Assembly (NCBI GenBank): GCA_964558715.1
Contig: CAZLFD010000003.1
Coordinates: forward strand, 1-64,000
Reading direction: 5' to 3'
Length of the DNA: 64,000 bases
Source: JBGSOV01 sp964558715
GTDB taxonomy: Bacteria > Patescibacteriota > Gracilibacteria > CAIRYL01 > GCA-016699755
Shown: positions 1 to 8,872 of the stretch, piece by piece
How positions within the stretch are numbered: position 1 is the stretch's first letter
How the letters are laid out: each line of letters begins with the position of its first letter
Notes under the pieces: model-generated
The model's input: only the letters and a program-made list of their open reading frames with translations
What the model was told of the DNA's origin: nothing
The model's database searches: none
Made by a program: the position numbers and the translations under genes

Positions 1-480
1 TTCCTCCCTCAGTTAGGGAGGATTGAGGAGGGTTGTGGTGGAGTTTTGGGAGGTTGGGTGTGGTCGAGAATCACAAACAACCCCCTCTAACTCCCCCCAA
101 CTCGGGGGGAGAACCGCTGCAGCGCAGGTGCGATTGTTCCTCCCCTGAGATAGGGGAGGATTGAGGAGGGTTGTGATTATGGGTGGGGGCGGGTGTTATC
201 ATGGGTGGCTTCCCCCCTGAGATAGGGGGGATTGAGGGGGGTCGAAACCACTGTGCGCCCATGTATTGTTTCTGTTTGCTGTTCAACCCCCTCTAACTCC
301 CCCTAACTTAGGGGGAGAACTGCTCCGCGCTTGTTGCGATTCTGGGTTGGTCTTCCTCCCTCAGTTAGGGAGGATTGAGGAGGGTTGTGGTGGAGTTTTG
401 GGAGGATGGGTGGGGGCGGATAATTTTAAATGGTATCGAAGGACGAAAATGGTTGCGCTACAAAAATTAACCGGTAAAAT
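1..480. repeat. Array of short GC-rich palindromic repeats (left block)
   Basis: Short units recur in both orientations. One type has the core CTCCCTCAGTTAGGGAGG followed by ATTGAGGAGGG (near 4, 354); the other is close to its reverse complement, CCCCCTCTAACTCCCCC followed by TAACTTAGGGGGAG (near 82, 287). Each unit can fold on itself (AGGGAG/CTCCCT-type arms). Conceptual translation gives LTPPNLGG-like strings that are repeat artefacts, not proteins. About 290 bp of this block (roughly 128-415) returns almost unchanged at roughly 934-1220, on the other side of the nuclease gene. Confidence 0.85.
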
Positions 481-501
481 AAATCTATCATTTCTGATCC
501 C

Positions 502-876
502 TTGCGACGACTCTATCAAGCAGCTGGCAAAGATTTCCGCCGTAAACTTCGCAGCAATCTTACTGAACCAGAAAAACGCATGTGGAGTGCCCTGCACAAT
601 CGCGGATGTTGCGGCGTCAAGTTTCGCCGTCAGTGTTCTATTGGCAATTATGTGGTGGATTTCTTTTCGATTGAACGGAAACTGGTCATTGAAATAGATG
701 GAGACTCACACTATACCGAAACGGGAGTGGCGAGCGACATTAAAAGAGATGAATATTTACACTCGCTTGGGAATACTGTAATCCGCTTTACCAATCTTGA
801 GGTGATGACGAATTTGGCAGGCTGCTTTGAATATCTTGAGCATTATTTGTTGACCGGAGAATTGCGGGAGAAGTAA
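502..876 (+). CDS. DUF559 family (Vsr-like, PD-(D/E)XK fold) nuclease-like protein
   Basis: 124 residues from a TTG start. The family's N-terminal hallmark is present (RRKLRSNLTEPEKRMWSAL, residues 13-31), followed by VKFRRQCSIGNYVVDFFS and then KLVIEIDGDSHY. These match the DUF559 pattern FRRQ..IG.YIVDFyc...kLvIEiDG..H, where D (in VDFF), E (in IEIDG) and the following D form the putative nuclease centre. DUF559 proteins are small and often stand alone; their cellular substrate is not established. The gene sits alone, with repeats within 100 bp on both sides and no partner gene. No convincing ribosome binding site is seen, so the start is the weakest part of the call. Association with the repeats is inferred from position only. 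Confidence 0.85.
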   Translation: MRRLYQAAGKDFRRKLRSNLTEPEKRMWSALHNRGCCGVKFRRQCSIGNYVVDFFSIERKLVIEIDGDSHYTETGVASDIKRDEYLHSLGNTVIRFTNLEVMTNLAGCFEYLEHYLLTGELREK

Positions 877-882
877 ACAAAT

Positions 883-1332
883 CAACCCCCTCTAACTCCC
901 CCTAACTTAGGGGGAGAACTACTCCGCGCTTGTTGCGATTGTTCCTCCCCTGAGATAGGGGTGGATTGAGGAGGGTTGTGATTATGGGTGGGGGCGGGTG
1001 TTATCATGGGTGGCTTCCCCCCTGAGATAGGGGGGATTGAGGGGGGTCGAAACCACTGTGCGCCCGTGTATTGTTTCTGTTTGCTGTTCAACCCCCTCTA
1101 ACTCCCCCTAGCTTAGGGGGAGAACCGCTGCAACGCAGGTGCGATTGTGGGTTGGTCTTCCTCCCTCAGTTAGGGAGGATTGAGGAGGGTTGTGGTGGAG
1201 TTTTGGGAGGATGGGTGGGGCCAATCATCACAAACAACCCCCTCTAACTCCCCCTAGCTTAGGGGGAGAAAAGCTCCGCGCTTGTTGCGATTGTTTTTCC
1301 CCTAGCTTAGGGGGAGAAGAAGCGCAAAACAC
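883..1332. repeat. Array of short GC-rich palindromic repeats (right block)
   Basis: Continuation of the array after the DUF559 stop codon. The segment of about 290 bp from roughly 934 repeats the left block (roughly 128-415) with only a handful of substitutions, so the nuclease gene is bracketed by long direct repeats made of short inverted ones. Further units follow near 1236 and 1300. Units alternate in orientation and spacing is irregular, which argues against CRISPR. Confidence 0.85.
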
Positions 1333-1370
1333 AAAAAACCCCCGATCTGCCGAAGCAGAAAGGGGGCTTT
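1333..1370 (-). terminator. Rho-independent terminator of the S-layer gene
   Basis: Read on the minus strand: AGCCCCCTTTCTGC, a TTCG loop, GCAGATCGGGGG, then TTTTTT. It lies about 65 bp past the stop codon of the S-layer gene and is the only strong hairpin plus T-run there. Confidence 0.85.
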
Positions 1371-1433
1371 GTTGTTCGTCTTGTGCCTCCCTGACAAAGT
1401 CGGGAGCCAAGACCTGCACACTAACTAAGACGA

Positions 1434-4400
1434 TTAGTTAGAGAGTGAATTGGTGATCTGCGTAATGGATGTGCCTGAACCCAGGTCGATCCATTGAACG
1501 GCAAGACCATCAAATCCATCAGTACCACCGTCGATCCAGATGATGTCATCCTGACCGGCAGCAGAAGCATTGATGTCGATGGTAGCTGTAATAGCATCGT
1601 CTGTACCATCAGTAAAGAGGTCAGCTCGGATGGTGTAGGTTTCACCACTAATGGCAACAGGGTCACCATCAATGTCGTCAACACCGGCAACAGTGATATC
1701 ACTACTGAGTGTTTCACCAACACAGTCAGTAATATCACCAACCTCAAATACCACAGTCTCGTTTGCCCCAGCTACAGTACCAGCATCACAAGCGATGACT
1801 TCGTTGTCACCGTTGTAAAGGTAGGCAATACCAGGTGTAGCCGTGTTGTCTATATCATCGAGACCAAGGCCTGCCGCACCCGTACCTTCAATATCAACCG
1901 TTACAGCGTGAAGGTAAGGTTCGTCGTTGGTATCACCGGTAAAGTCGAGGTCGAACTTGAGCAGCTCGCGCTTGACACCGCTAACAAGTGTGCCGCTTGG
2001 CTGGCTGACAGATGCTTCGGCGATTACCTTGTTGTTAAACACATAGAGTGTGTCTGACAGAGCGGTGGTAAAGGCTTCAACTGTGTCAAGATCGTCGATA
2101 GCAATCGTAAGATCTACTGTCAGATCATTACCGGCTACAAGCTCTACACTCGCAACCTGTTCTCGAGCCGTACCACGTGCAATGATAATACGGTCACCTA
2201 CCTCAAAGCCAGTACCGTCAGCAGTTGTCATAACCACATTGTCGGCCGCCGCATATCCGCCAACATTATCTACTGTAGTAGCAGCCTCAGAGTCAATATC
2301 GAGGTCGGCGATATCCTCGAGGAGGATACCACTGTCGACACCGCGGATCTGGGCATCGGTTCCGTTGAGCGAAAGCTCGACATTAAAGGTGTGGCCAGAC
2401 TCTGCGGTAGCGCCAGAATCTTGGTCGTCCATCTCGTTAATGTCGACACGTACTTCAATGAACTCGGTGTCGTCATCTTCGATGATAAGGTCGAGGTCTT
2501 GGAAGAGCGCGACATCATTCGCGTCGATGGTTGGCACCGAAGCGTCTTGACCACTGGTCTTTTTAACAGCCGTACCATCGTCGTAGTAGAAGAGGGTCAC
2601 GGCGTCGACGGCGTCGGAGTCGTTGGTAACATCAGCCGGGTCTGTACCCCCACCGCCGTTACCAAAGGTGGTATCAAAGAAATCATTACCCGGTGCATTA
2701 CCGGTGTCCACTTCGTTGATGATCACCGAGAGGTCTTCGACTTCGATGGATTCGCGCGATGCTTCGAACTCGAAGACACCCACTGGGATGTCGGTGAGCC
2801 CGGCAGCGACGATTACCGAGTCGGTCTTGTTGTTGTCGACCGAGACGGCGAGGCTACCCTTGAGGGCGACGCTGAAGGTGGCACCACTCGGTACGTCAAC
2901 CGAGTTAAACACTTCACCGGTATCACCGTCTTCGTCCTCGAGGTCGATTTCACTGACATCGAGACTAAGAATGATTTCGCGACCATCGGTGGGGCTCGAG
3001 GCGATATCGGCGGTCACCACAATGGTGAACTCGTCACCGGCGGGCACAAGAATACCGTTGCTGCCACCGTCTTCATCGAGGTCGTTGAAGACGACTGAGC
3101 CGTCGGGAGTCGATTCTTCGCCGGTCTCAAGCGGGGTAAGAACGTTCCCTTCTTTCTTAAAGATAGCGTAGTCATCGATATCACTGTCAGTGGCGGTGCC
3201 ACTGTTATCAAACTCAAGCCGACGGATGAAGAGGTCTTCTACTTCGTTGGCACGCACAGAACCCTGCCATACAGTCACATTCTCGGCATCAGACACGTAT
3301 GTGTCGTCGTTAAGTGCTTTACCGGTAACAGTAAGCGTGGGCGCGGCGACCGTGTATATTTTGGTCGTCGGGTCCCCACTCGGCTTAATATCGAAGCTGC
3401 TCGTACCCTTGTTTGATTCGATACCCTCCACATCAACGGAATCCATATCGAGAGCAAAGCTGTAATCATCGCCATCGGCAGCAGTGTTTTCCACATCTGC
3501 CTGCAACGAGAGCACAATCACTTCACCGGTCTCGAGCACGACTTCATCGCTGAAGATCACGTCACCACCGGCGTCTGGATCTTCTGGGCCCATAAAGGTA
3601 GCACCGGTTTCAACATTTACCAAGCGCACATCGGTAATATCGGTGGCGTTGTCGAGGTCATCTTGGCCAAGCAGGGTGAGGCCTTCATTCAACTCGACGG
3701 CTTCGCCGAAGTTGCTAATGGTAAGAATAGCAAACTCGACATTGTCGCTGTCTGGCGCGACATCGCGCGAAGAGCTATCGAAGGCGAAGGTGATGTCACC
3801 ACCTAAGATTGAGATAACATCGGGTGTACCACTCTCGGTGGCCTCAACGCCGAAGCCGAAGGTAAGGCCTTGGGCGATCACGTCAGAAGAGACCTCGTCG
3901 AACTCTACGGTGAGTGTATCATCTACACCGGCGAGGATATCGGCACGGATACGGATGGTACGGCTATCACCATCTTCAAGCAGCCATCCCTCGTCGACGT
4001 TTTCGGTAAAGTCGAGCGTTACTTCTTCGTTATTGACGAATTCGACAATGTTAGAGATGCGTTCACCTTGAAATTCGGCGAAAACGTTTCCAATATCACC
4101 ATCATCTACCCCGTCAAACTCGAATGTCACGGCTTGAACGAGTACATCCTCTGGAGACCCAGCCTCTACTCTAATACGCGCGACCTCAACATCACTCTCA
4201 CCCACCTCGACCTCGTCGTCAGCGACAGACAAGAACTCGAAGTCCAAATCTCCAACTTCAACATCAGCAACACGCATGGTGTTACCACGGAGCGGGAAGT
4301 CACCGGTTACTTCAACAGCACCACCGGTATCGGCACCCACAACCGTAAGATCGGCCGGGTCGACTACCAAGAAGTTATGTTCACCAGCAGAACCGGCAGC

Positions 4401-5504
4401 ACTTAGGTCTCCTGCAAGTACGATTGTCTTGGTATCACCAGACATCACGACAACTGGGTCAGAAGCGAGGTTGAGTGGAGCGATTTCATCGTCATTTGTA
4501 AAAGGACGATCAGAACCACGCTGTACCATACCATCAAACAGCTTGACATCATCGAAGTCGTTTTGGTCACCAAGGCCACCGTGGCTTACCACAATACCCG
4601 TCATTTCGACATCTTCATTACCATTGTTGGTGACATCGAGGGCAAGGAACGGAACATTGGTACCGTTACGTGGAACAGACATAGCCTCTGGGCTTTGTGA
4701 AGAAAGACTGACTTCGAGAACGGCATCAGAAACACCGGTCGGTTCGTCGTCGTCTTCATCGTCGTCTTCGTCGTCGTCTTCGTCTTCATCCATGTCGTCT
4801 TCGTCGTCTTCATCCGTAGGCTCACAGACATCTTCGCCATTGGCGACCTTGATGCTGTTGGCAAGGATCTTGGTTGATTCGGCACGGGTTACGTTACCGT
4901 TCGGGGTGAAATTCGTAGGCGTCGTACCGCTAACAATACACTGATTGTAGGCGGTCGCGACATACTCGTAAAACCACTCACCCATCGGTACATCGACAAA
5001 TGGAGGAGAAGGTTCGAGCATGGTCTCGATATCACCGGTCAAGAGGATGACCTTGAGCGCTGCAGAGCGGGTGATCGGGAGGTTGGGCCCGAAAGTACCG
5101 TCGGCAAAACCCTGGACGATGTCGAGGCCAGCGGCGATCTCGGCATACGGGAAGTACCAAGCGTCACTCGGGACGTCGGTAAAGGTTGGCGCACCTGCAT
5201 CGGCAAAAGCCAACGCGAGGTCATCGACACTGTCGCCGTAAAACGCTTCGATGGCGAGCTTGGTCAGCTCGGCACGTGTCAGCGAGTTGTTTGGAAAGAA
5301 CATCGTCTTGGGGTTGCCTTCGGCATCCTCAGTAGAGATGATGTCCTGTTCAGACAGATCGATAATGAAATCTTCAGCCCAATGGCCGCCGATATCAGTA
5401 AATGCCGGGGTTCCGGCTGTAGCTACTGGTGTAGCGATGAGGATCATGGACATTGCCACGGCCACACTCGATACACTAGCAAGCGTCTTCTTGAGAAGAT
5501 TCAT
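1434..5504 (-). CDS. S-layer protein with three SLH domains
   Basis: Secreted surface-array protein of 1356 residues. I start it at the ATG at 5504 because it opens directly onto a signal peptide (MNLLKKTLASVSSVAVAMSM, cleavage near ATAGTPAF); a longer frame exists upstream. Three SLH repeats follow (about residues 34-95, 98-155, 160-215) with motifs such as FTDIGGHWAED, FFPNNSLTRAELTKL and FTPNGNVTRAESTKIL; SLH domains bind pyruvylated wall polymers in the known family. Residues 225-256 are an almost pure Asp/Glu linker. The remaining 1100 residues are Asp-rich beta-type modules that recur with low identity (phrases like VTNNGNEDVEM, LAGDLSA, IVVTADIASS). No C-terminal membrane anchor is seen. 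It is a single-gene unit with its own terminator; high acidity suggests Ca2+ binding, which is inference. Confidence 0.93.
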   Translation of the reverse strand: MNLLKKTLASVSSVAVAMSMILIATPVATAGTPAFTDIGGHWAEDFIIDLSEQDIISTEDAEGNPKTMFFPNNSLTRAELTKLAIEAFYGDSVDDLALAFADAGAPTFTDVPSDAWYFPYAEIAAGLDIVQGFADGTFGPNLPITRSAALKVILLTGDIETMLEPSPPFVDVPMGEWFYEYVATAYNQCIVSGTTPTNFTPNGNVTRAESTKILANSIKVANGEDVCEPTDEDDEDDMDEDEDDDEDDDEDDDEPTGVSDAVLEVSLSSQSPEAMSVPRNGTNVPFLALDVTNNGNEDVEMTGIVVSHGGLGDQNDFDDVKLFDGMVQRGSDRPFTNDDEIAPLNLASDPVVVMSGDTKTIVLAGDLSAAGSAGEHNFLVVDPADLTVVGADTGGAVEVTGDFPLRGNTMRVADVEVGDLDFEFLSVADDEVEVGESDVEVARIRVEAGSPEDVLVQAVTFEFDGVDDGDIGNVFAEFQGERISNIVEFVNNEEVTLDFTENVDEGWLLEDGDSRTIRIRADILAGVDDTLTVEFDEVSSDVIAQGLTFGFGVEATESGTPDVISILGGDITFAFDSSSRDVAPDSDNVEFAILTISNFGEAVELNEGLTLLGQDDLDNATDITDVRLVNVETGATFMGPEDPDAGGDVIFSDEVVLETGEVIVLSLQADVENTAADGDDYSFALDMDSVDVEGIESNKGTSSFDIKPSGDPTTKIYTVAAPTLTVTGKALNDDTYVSDAENVTVWQGSVRANEVEDLFIRRLEFDNSGTATDSDIDDYAIFKKEGNVLTPLETGEESTPDGSVVFNDLDEDGGSNGILVPAGDEFTIVVTADIASSPTDGREIILSLDVSEIDLEDEDGDTGEVFNSVDVPSGATFSVALKGSLAVSVDNNKTDSVIVAAGLTDIPVGVFEFEASRESIEVEDLSVIINEVDTGNAPGNDFFDTTFGNGGGGTDPADVTNDSDAVDAVTLFYYDDGTAVKKTSGQDASVPTIDANDVALFQDLDLIIEDDDTEFIEVRVDINEMDDQDSGATAESGHTFNVELSLNGTDAQIRGVDSGILLEDIADLDIDSEAATTVDNVGGYAAADNVVMTTADGTGFEVGDRIIIARGTAREQVASVELVAGNDLTVDLTIAIDDLDTVEAFTTALSDTLYVFNNKVIAEASVSQPSGTLVSGVKRELLKFDLDFTGDTNDEPYLHAVTVDIEGTGAAGLGLDDIDNTATPGIAYLYNGDNEVIACDAGTVAGANETVVFEVGDITDCVGETLSSDITVAGVDDIDGDPVAISGETYTIRADLFTDGTDDAITATIDINASAAGQDDIIWIDGGTDGFDGLAVQWIDLGSGTSITQITNSLSN

Positions 5505-6452
5505 ATCTTCGTAAGAAAAAGAAAAAGTTTGTAAGCAAGTCACCAGAGATGACTAAGGTTGAAAGGGGTTGCAAAGCTTTGGGTTGCAAAGCTGTCATAG
5601 GTTAGGGCTTTCTCACTAGAAACGATTGCTGCTCTCCTTAAGATAGGAGAGGCTGGGTGAGGTCGAACAAAGATATCGACCCCTTACACTTCCCTCTAGC
5701 TCCCTTCGACCATGCTCGGGGCAGGTAGGGTCTTCGACAGGGGGAAAGCTATTCAGATATTCTGAATGTGTTTCATCATCACTTATATATACGCACACCT
5801 ATCCCAAAGTGATGGGGTAGGCTTTTGATCCCGCCAAAGCGGAATCGGTTTTTCGATGATGTCAAAGGTCGTTCGTGATCCCGCCGGGTGGCGAGAAAGC
5901 CATTTACGATGAGTTGTCCTCCTCCGCTAGCAACCTGCTTTTGTCGTCAGACATTTACATACCCGCCGATTATCCAGTATGTAGGGGTGTAAAGTCAACG
6001 ATTTGCGCCTTGGTAGCGAACATCCGCCACTCTTTCTTAGAGACATGCGAAGTGTGCGATTGCGTGAATCGTGAGTCGAGAAGCAAAAATCTGACTCGCC
6101 TATATAAACGAATGAAAAGCGAAAATGTTTCATTATTTCGTGTTGCGAGTACACTTTTTTTTTGTAAAGTATAATTTTGGGGCTTTGGGCAGTGAAAAGA
6201 GCATGTTATCGGAGGTGGGGCTAGCGCGCGGAACTTCTCTCTCTGAAATCAGGGGGTTGAACAGCAAATAAAAAAAGAAACATACGGTACGAAGAGAACT
6301 CGGCCACTCCTCAATTCCCCTTAACACAAACGGGGAAGCCTCCTGAAATCACACCGTTAATCTCATCCAAGCTTTCCTAACTCAGGTGAGGAGAAGCCGC
6401 ATGCATGGGGAAACAAGACCCAAACTTATGCATCCGTTTAAGAGAAGCGGGG
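5505..6452. other. Intergenic region upstream of the S-layer gene, with degenerate repeats
   Basis: About 950 bp without a credible gene. It holds a degenerate member of the palindromic repeat family near 5631-5667, a short tandem repeat (GGTTGCAAAGCTTTGGGTTGCAAAGCT, partly shown here as two GGTTGCAAAGCT units near 5568-5592), a weak hairpin followed by T's near 5829-5857, an A/T-rich stretch ending GTATAATTTT near 6167-6178, and repeat-like debris at 6240-6400. The S-layer promoter must lie at its left side but I cannot place a good -35/-10 pair. Confidence 0.6.
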
Positions 6453-7361
6453 TCATCGCCCAGCAAACGAAAACTCAAAATATTCACCATCTTGCTGAAA
6501 GATCAGCAGTTCACCGGCGCTGTAGAAACGAGCATCAGACTCGGCATCATTGCGAAAAAGAAATACCGGTGGGCTGCCCAAACGATGAAACATATATATA
6601 CCGGTGTGAGTAATGGCGACAACAGATTCAGATTCGGGCAGATAAAAGGCCTGCTCGATGTTTTCGTCGAAGCGATGGAACAAGAGGTTTTCTTGAGTTT
6701 GCGTGTTTTTATACAAGATGCCGTTCCCCGAAAAATAGAGAAAGCCAGTGCCATCTGGCGAAAACCTGCCACGGGTGGCATCGGGCACATCTGAAACAAA
6801 ACCCGGGAGCGTTCCGTGGATCAGCGAGAGTAATTCACCATTCGCGCTTACTCTATAGTCATCCGCTGCTTCGACAGCTCCAAAAAAACGTGTTTCACCA
6901 CCATCGACAATCTGGGCATCTTGTAAATCTGGATACCAACGGATATACCCTCTGCCCCAGGGGTCGAACAGCAGCGAAGAGAAATCGCCCAATGGTCTTG
7001 CAACGAGCGTTTCTGGAATAAGTTGTAGGTTGCGGTAGCGGTGTGAGTGAACCTGATCGACGATGATCTCTTCACAAAAAGTGTGGAATCCGGTCTGACG
7101 CAGACACACTCGCACATTGCCGGTCGGCACGCCCAAAAACACATCTGGTGAATTGCCGCGCGGTTGACCGTTGATAAAAACAGAGGCTCCCGGCGGAGAG
7201 GTCGTCACCGATATGACACCAGTCGAGACCAGTTCGCCATCGTGCAGATCGAAGCGCCACCCTTGTGCCCACATGACGAGTAACGCCCCACCGATGAAAA
7301 AAAGCGGAGGCATAAGCAGGCGAAGCCACCATTGCGGAGGAAGATGATTGCGGTCGAACAT
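6453..7361 (-). CDS. Membrane-anchored PEGA-domain protein
   Basis: 302 residues. One N-terminal transmembrane segment (WWLRLLMPPLFFIGGALLVMW, about 10-31, given here in part) is followed by a PEGA domain at about 48-90, recognisable from SVTTSPPGASVFINGQPRG; PEGA domains are beta-sandwich modules of surface proteins. The rest looks like an irregular beta-propeller-type region (repeated phrases ARPLGDFSSLLFDP, GRFSPDGTGFLYFS, AFYLPESESVVAI). The start overlaps the cysS stop by one base (TGATG), so the two are co-transcribed. Role unknown; an outward-facing sensor or wall-binding protein is a guess. Confidence 0.8.
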   Translation of the reverse strand: MFDRNHLPPQWWLRLLMPPLFFIGGALLVMWAQGWRFDLHDGELVSTGVISVTTSPPGASVFINGQPRGNSPDVFLGVPTGNVRVCLRQTGFHTFCEEIIVDQVHSHRYRNLQLIPETLVARPLGDFSSLLFDPWGRGYIRWYPDLQDAQIVDGGETRFFGAVEAADDYRVSANGELLSLIHGTLPGFVSDVPDATRGRFSPDGTGFLYFSGNGILYKNTQTQENLLFHRFDENIEQAFYLPESESVVAITHTGIYMFHRLGSPPVFLFRNDAESDARFYSAGELLIFQQDGEYFEFSFAGR

Positions 7362-8800
7362 CAGCTTACTGGCAAGAGGTCATATCCGTCAGAAGTATCT
7401 CGAATAGTAAACCCTAGTTCGGCAATGGCGTCGCGCAGGCGGTCGCTCTCGGGCCAATCTTTCTCTTGGCGGGCGACAAGCCGCTGCTCTGCCAAGGCGA
7501 TGACTTCGGCAGGGGCTTTAGTGCCTTTGGGAAACAACGGCACACCGAAAGTATTTTGTGCGAGCGTAAAGAAACCCTGCATCGATTCAAGTTCATCTGC
7601 ACTCAAAGGGAGGAGTGGCATGACATCAGACACCAATCCATGCACCGCCGCAATCGCCACAGAGGTGTTGAGGTCGTCATCCATGGCAGCTCTAAAGTCT
7701 TGCTCTGCTTGTTGCGCCAGCGATGCAACGCGGTTTTGCGGACGCGTTTCGCCATTGTCGCCACTTGTGGCGAGGTGTAAAAAATTACGGATTTTCTCGA
7801 GCCCGTTCGCTGCCGCAGTAATAGATTCATCGGTAAGATTCACTTTTGAACGGTAATGATTACTGACCAGAAAAAACCGCACCGCTTCGGTGCTGTTGCC
7901 TTTTTCAATGAGGTCGGCCAGGGTATAAAAATTACCGAGTGATTTACTCATCTTCTTGCCATCGACCATCAGGTGTTCATTGTGCAGCCAAAAACGCGTC
8001 GGCTCGCATTCATACCCGCAGGCCGATTGGGCGATTTCGTCTTCGTGATGGGGAAAGATCAGGTCGACCCCGCCAGAGTGAATATCGAACGGTAGGTCGA
8101 AATATTCATTTTCCATCACCGAGCATTCTAAATGCCAGCCCGGGCGGCCGGGAAAATCGGTTCCCTCAAAATCAAAATTCCAACTGGGTTCTCCGGGTTT
8201 TTCAGCCTTCCAAAGTACGAAGTCTGACAGGTCGTGCTTTTCGACCTCATCTGCCATCGAACGCGTACCCGTTTTCAGGTTATCAAGGTCGAGATGCAAG
8301 AGTTTGCCGTACGTGTCATCTGCTGCCCACTTTTTTACATCGAAAAAAATCGAGCCATCCACTTCGTAGGCGTATCCACGTTTTGCAATATTACGAATCA
8401 ATTCTTGCATGCCCACAATAAATTCCGTCGCCTTTGGGTTTGCAAAAAAAGCACTTTTAGGAATATTAAGCTGTTCAAGGTCGGCGTAAAACAAATCTTC
8501 ATATTTTTGGGTGAACTGCTTCAGCGCCTGCATGGGCTCGGCATCTGGGTAAGCGATTTTAGAGTCACGGATGATCTTGTCTTCGATATCGGTAATATTC
8601 ATCACCCATTTCACGTTGTATTGATGACCATGCGTCAACCAACGGCGCAAGGTATCGGCGGCCAGATACGCACGCATGTTACCGATGTGCGCGTGGTTAT
8701 AAACCGTTGGCCCGCAGGTATAAAATGAGACCTCGCCATCGCGAATCGGCGAGAACTTTTGGAGCGAGCGACCTAAGGTGTTGAAAAGCTGTAATGTCAT
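7361..8800 (-). CDS. cysS: Cysteine--tRNA ligase
   Basis: Charges tRNA-Cys with cysteine in the cytoplasm. 479 residues, normal for the family, from the ATG at 8800 (a longer in-frame extension to 8860 adds 20 residues with no homology). Visible class I signatures: YTCGPTVYNHAHIGN at 27-41 (zinc-ligand Cys and the HIGH-type motif), HLECS and HHEDE (further zinc ligands), and KMSKS at 283-287. Followed by the PEGA gene with a one-base overlap. Confidence 0.97.
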   Translation of the reverse strand: MTLQLFNTLGRSLQKFSPIRDGEVSFYTCGPTVYNHAHIGNMRAYLAADTLRRWLTHGHQYNVKWVMNITDIEDKIIRDSKIAYPDAEPMQALKQFTQKYEDLFYADLEQLNIPKSAFFANPKATEFIVGMQELIRNIAKRGYAYEVDGSIFFDVKKWAADDTYGKLLHLDLDNLKTGTRSMADEVEKHDLSDFVLWKAEKPGEPSWNFDFEGTDFPGRPGWHLECSVMENEYFDLPFDIHSGGVDLIFPHHEDEIAQSACGYECEPTRFWLHNEHLMVDGKKMSKSLGNFYTLADLIEKGNSTEAVRFFLVSNHYRSKVNLTDESITAAANGLEKIRNFLHLATSGDNGETRPQNRVASLAQQAEQDFRAAMDDDLNTSVAIAAVHGLVSDVMPLLPLSADELESMQGFFTLAQNTFGVPLFPKGTKAPAEVIALAEQRLVARQEKDWPESDRLRDAIAELGFTIRDTSDGYDLLPVS

Positions 8801-8872
8801 CGTCAATCGAGAATACTTGGAAGGAGGAAGATACTCCTCTAAACTTACTGCAAATCTCACCTTTTGCGCAAG

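Noticed and set aside
1..1332. CRISPR array
   Set aside because: Units are palindromic, of both orientations, irregularly spaced, and the intervening sequence is itself repeated; no cas genes.
71..1419. Reading frames rich in LTPPNLGG/PPISGG strings on both strands
   Set aside because: They are translations of the palindromic repeats; no starts, no codon bias, and the same strings arise in several frames.
1494..5241. Long plus-strand frames opposite the S-layer gene
   Set aside because: Shadow frames caused by its biased Asp/Thr/Val codons; low-complexity Ser/Thr translations without domains.
5875..6174. 99-residue plus-strand frame before the PEGA gene
   Set aside because: Unnatural composition, no ribosome site, no family; lies in repeat debris.
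7361..8800. Alternative genetic code with TGA as glycine, known in some related lineages
   Set aside because: TGA ends cysS, aroA, murC's upstream sigma gene and others in tight overlaps, so it is a true stop here.
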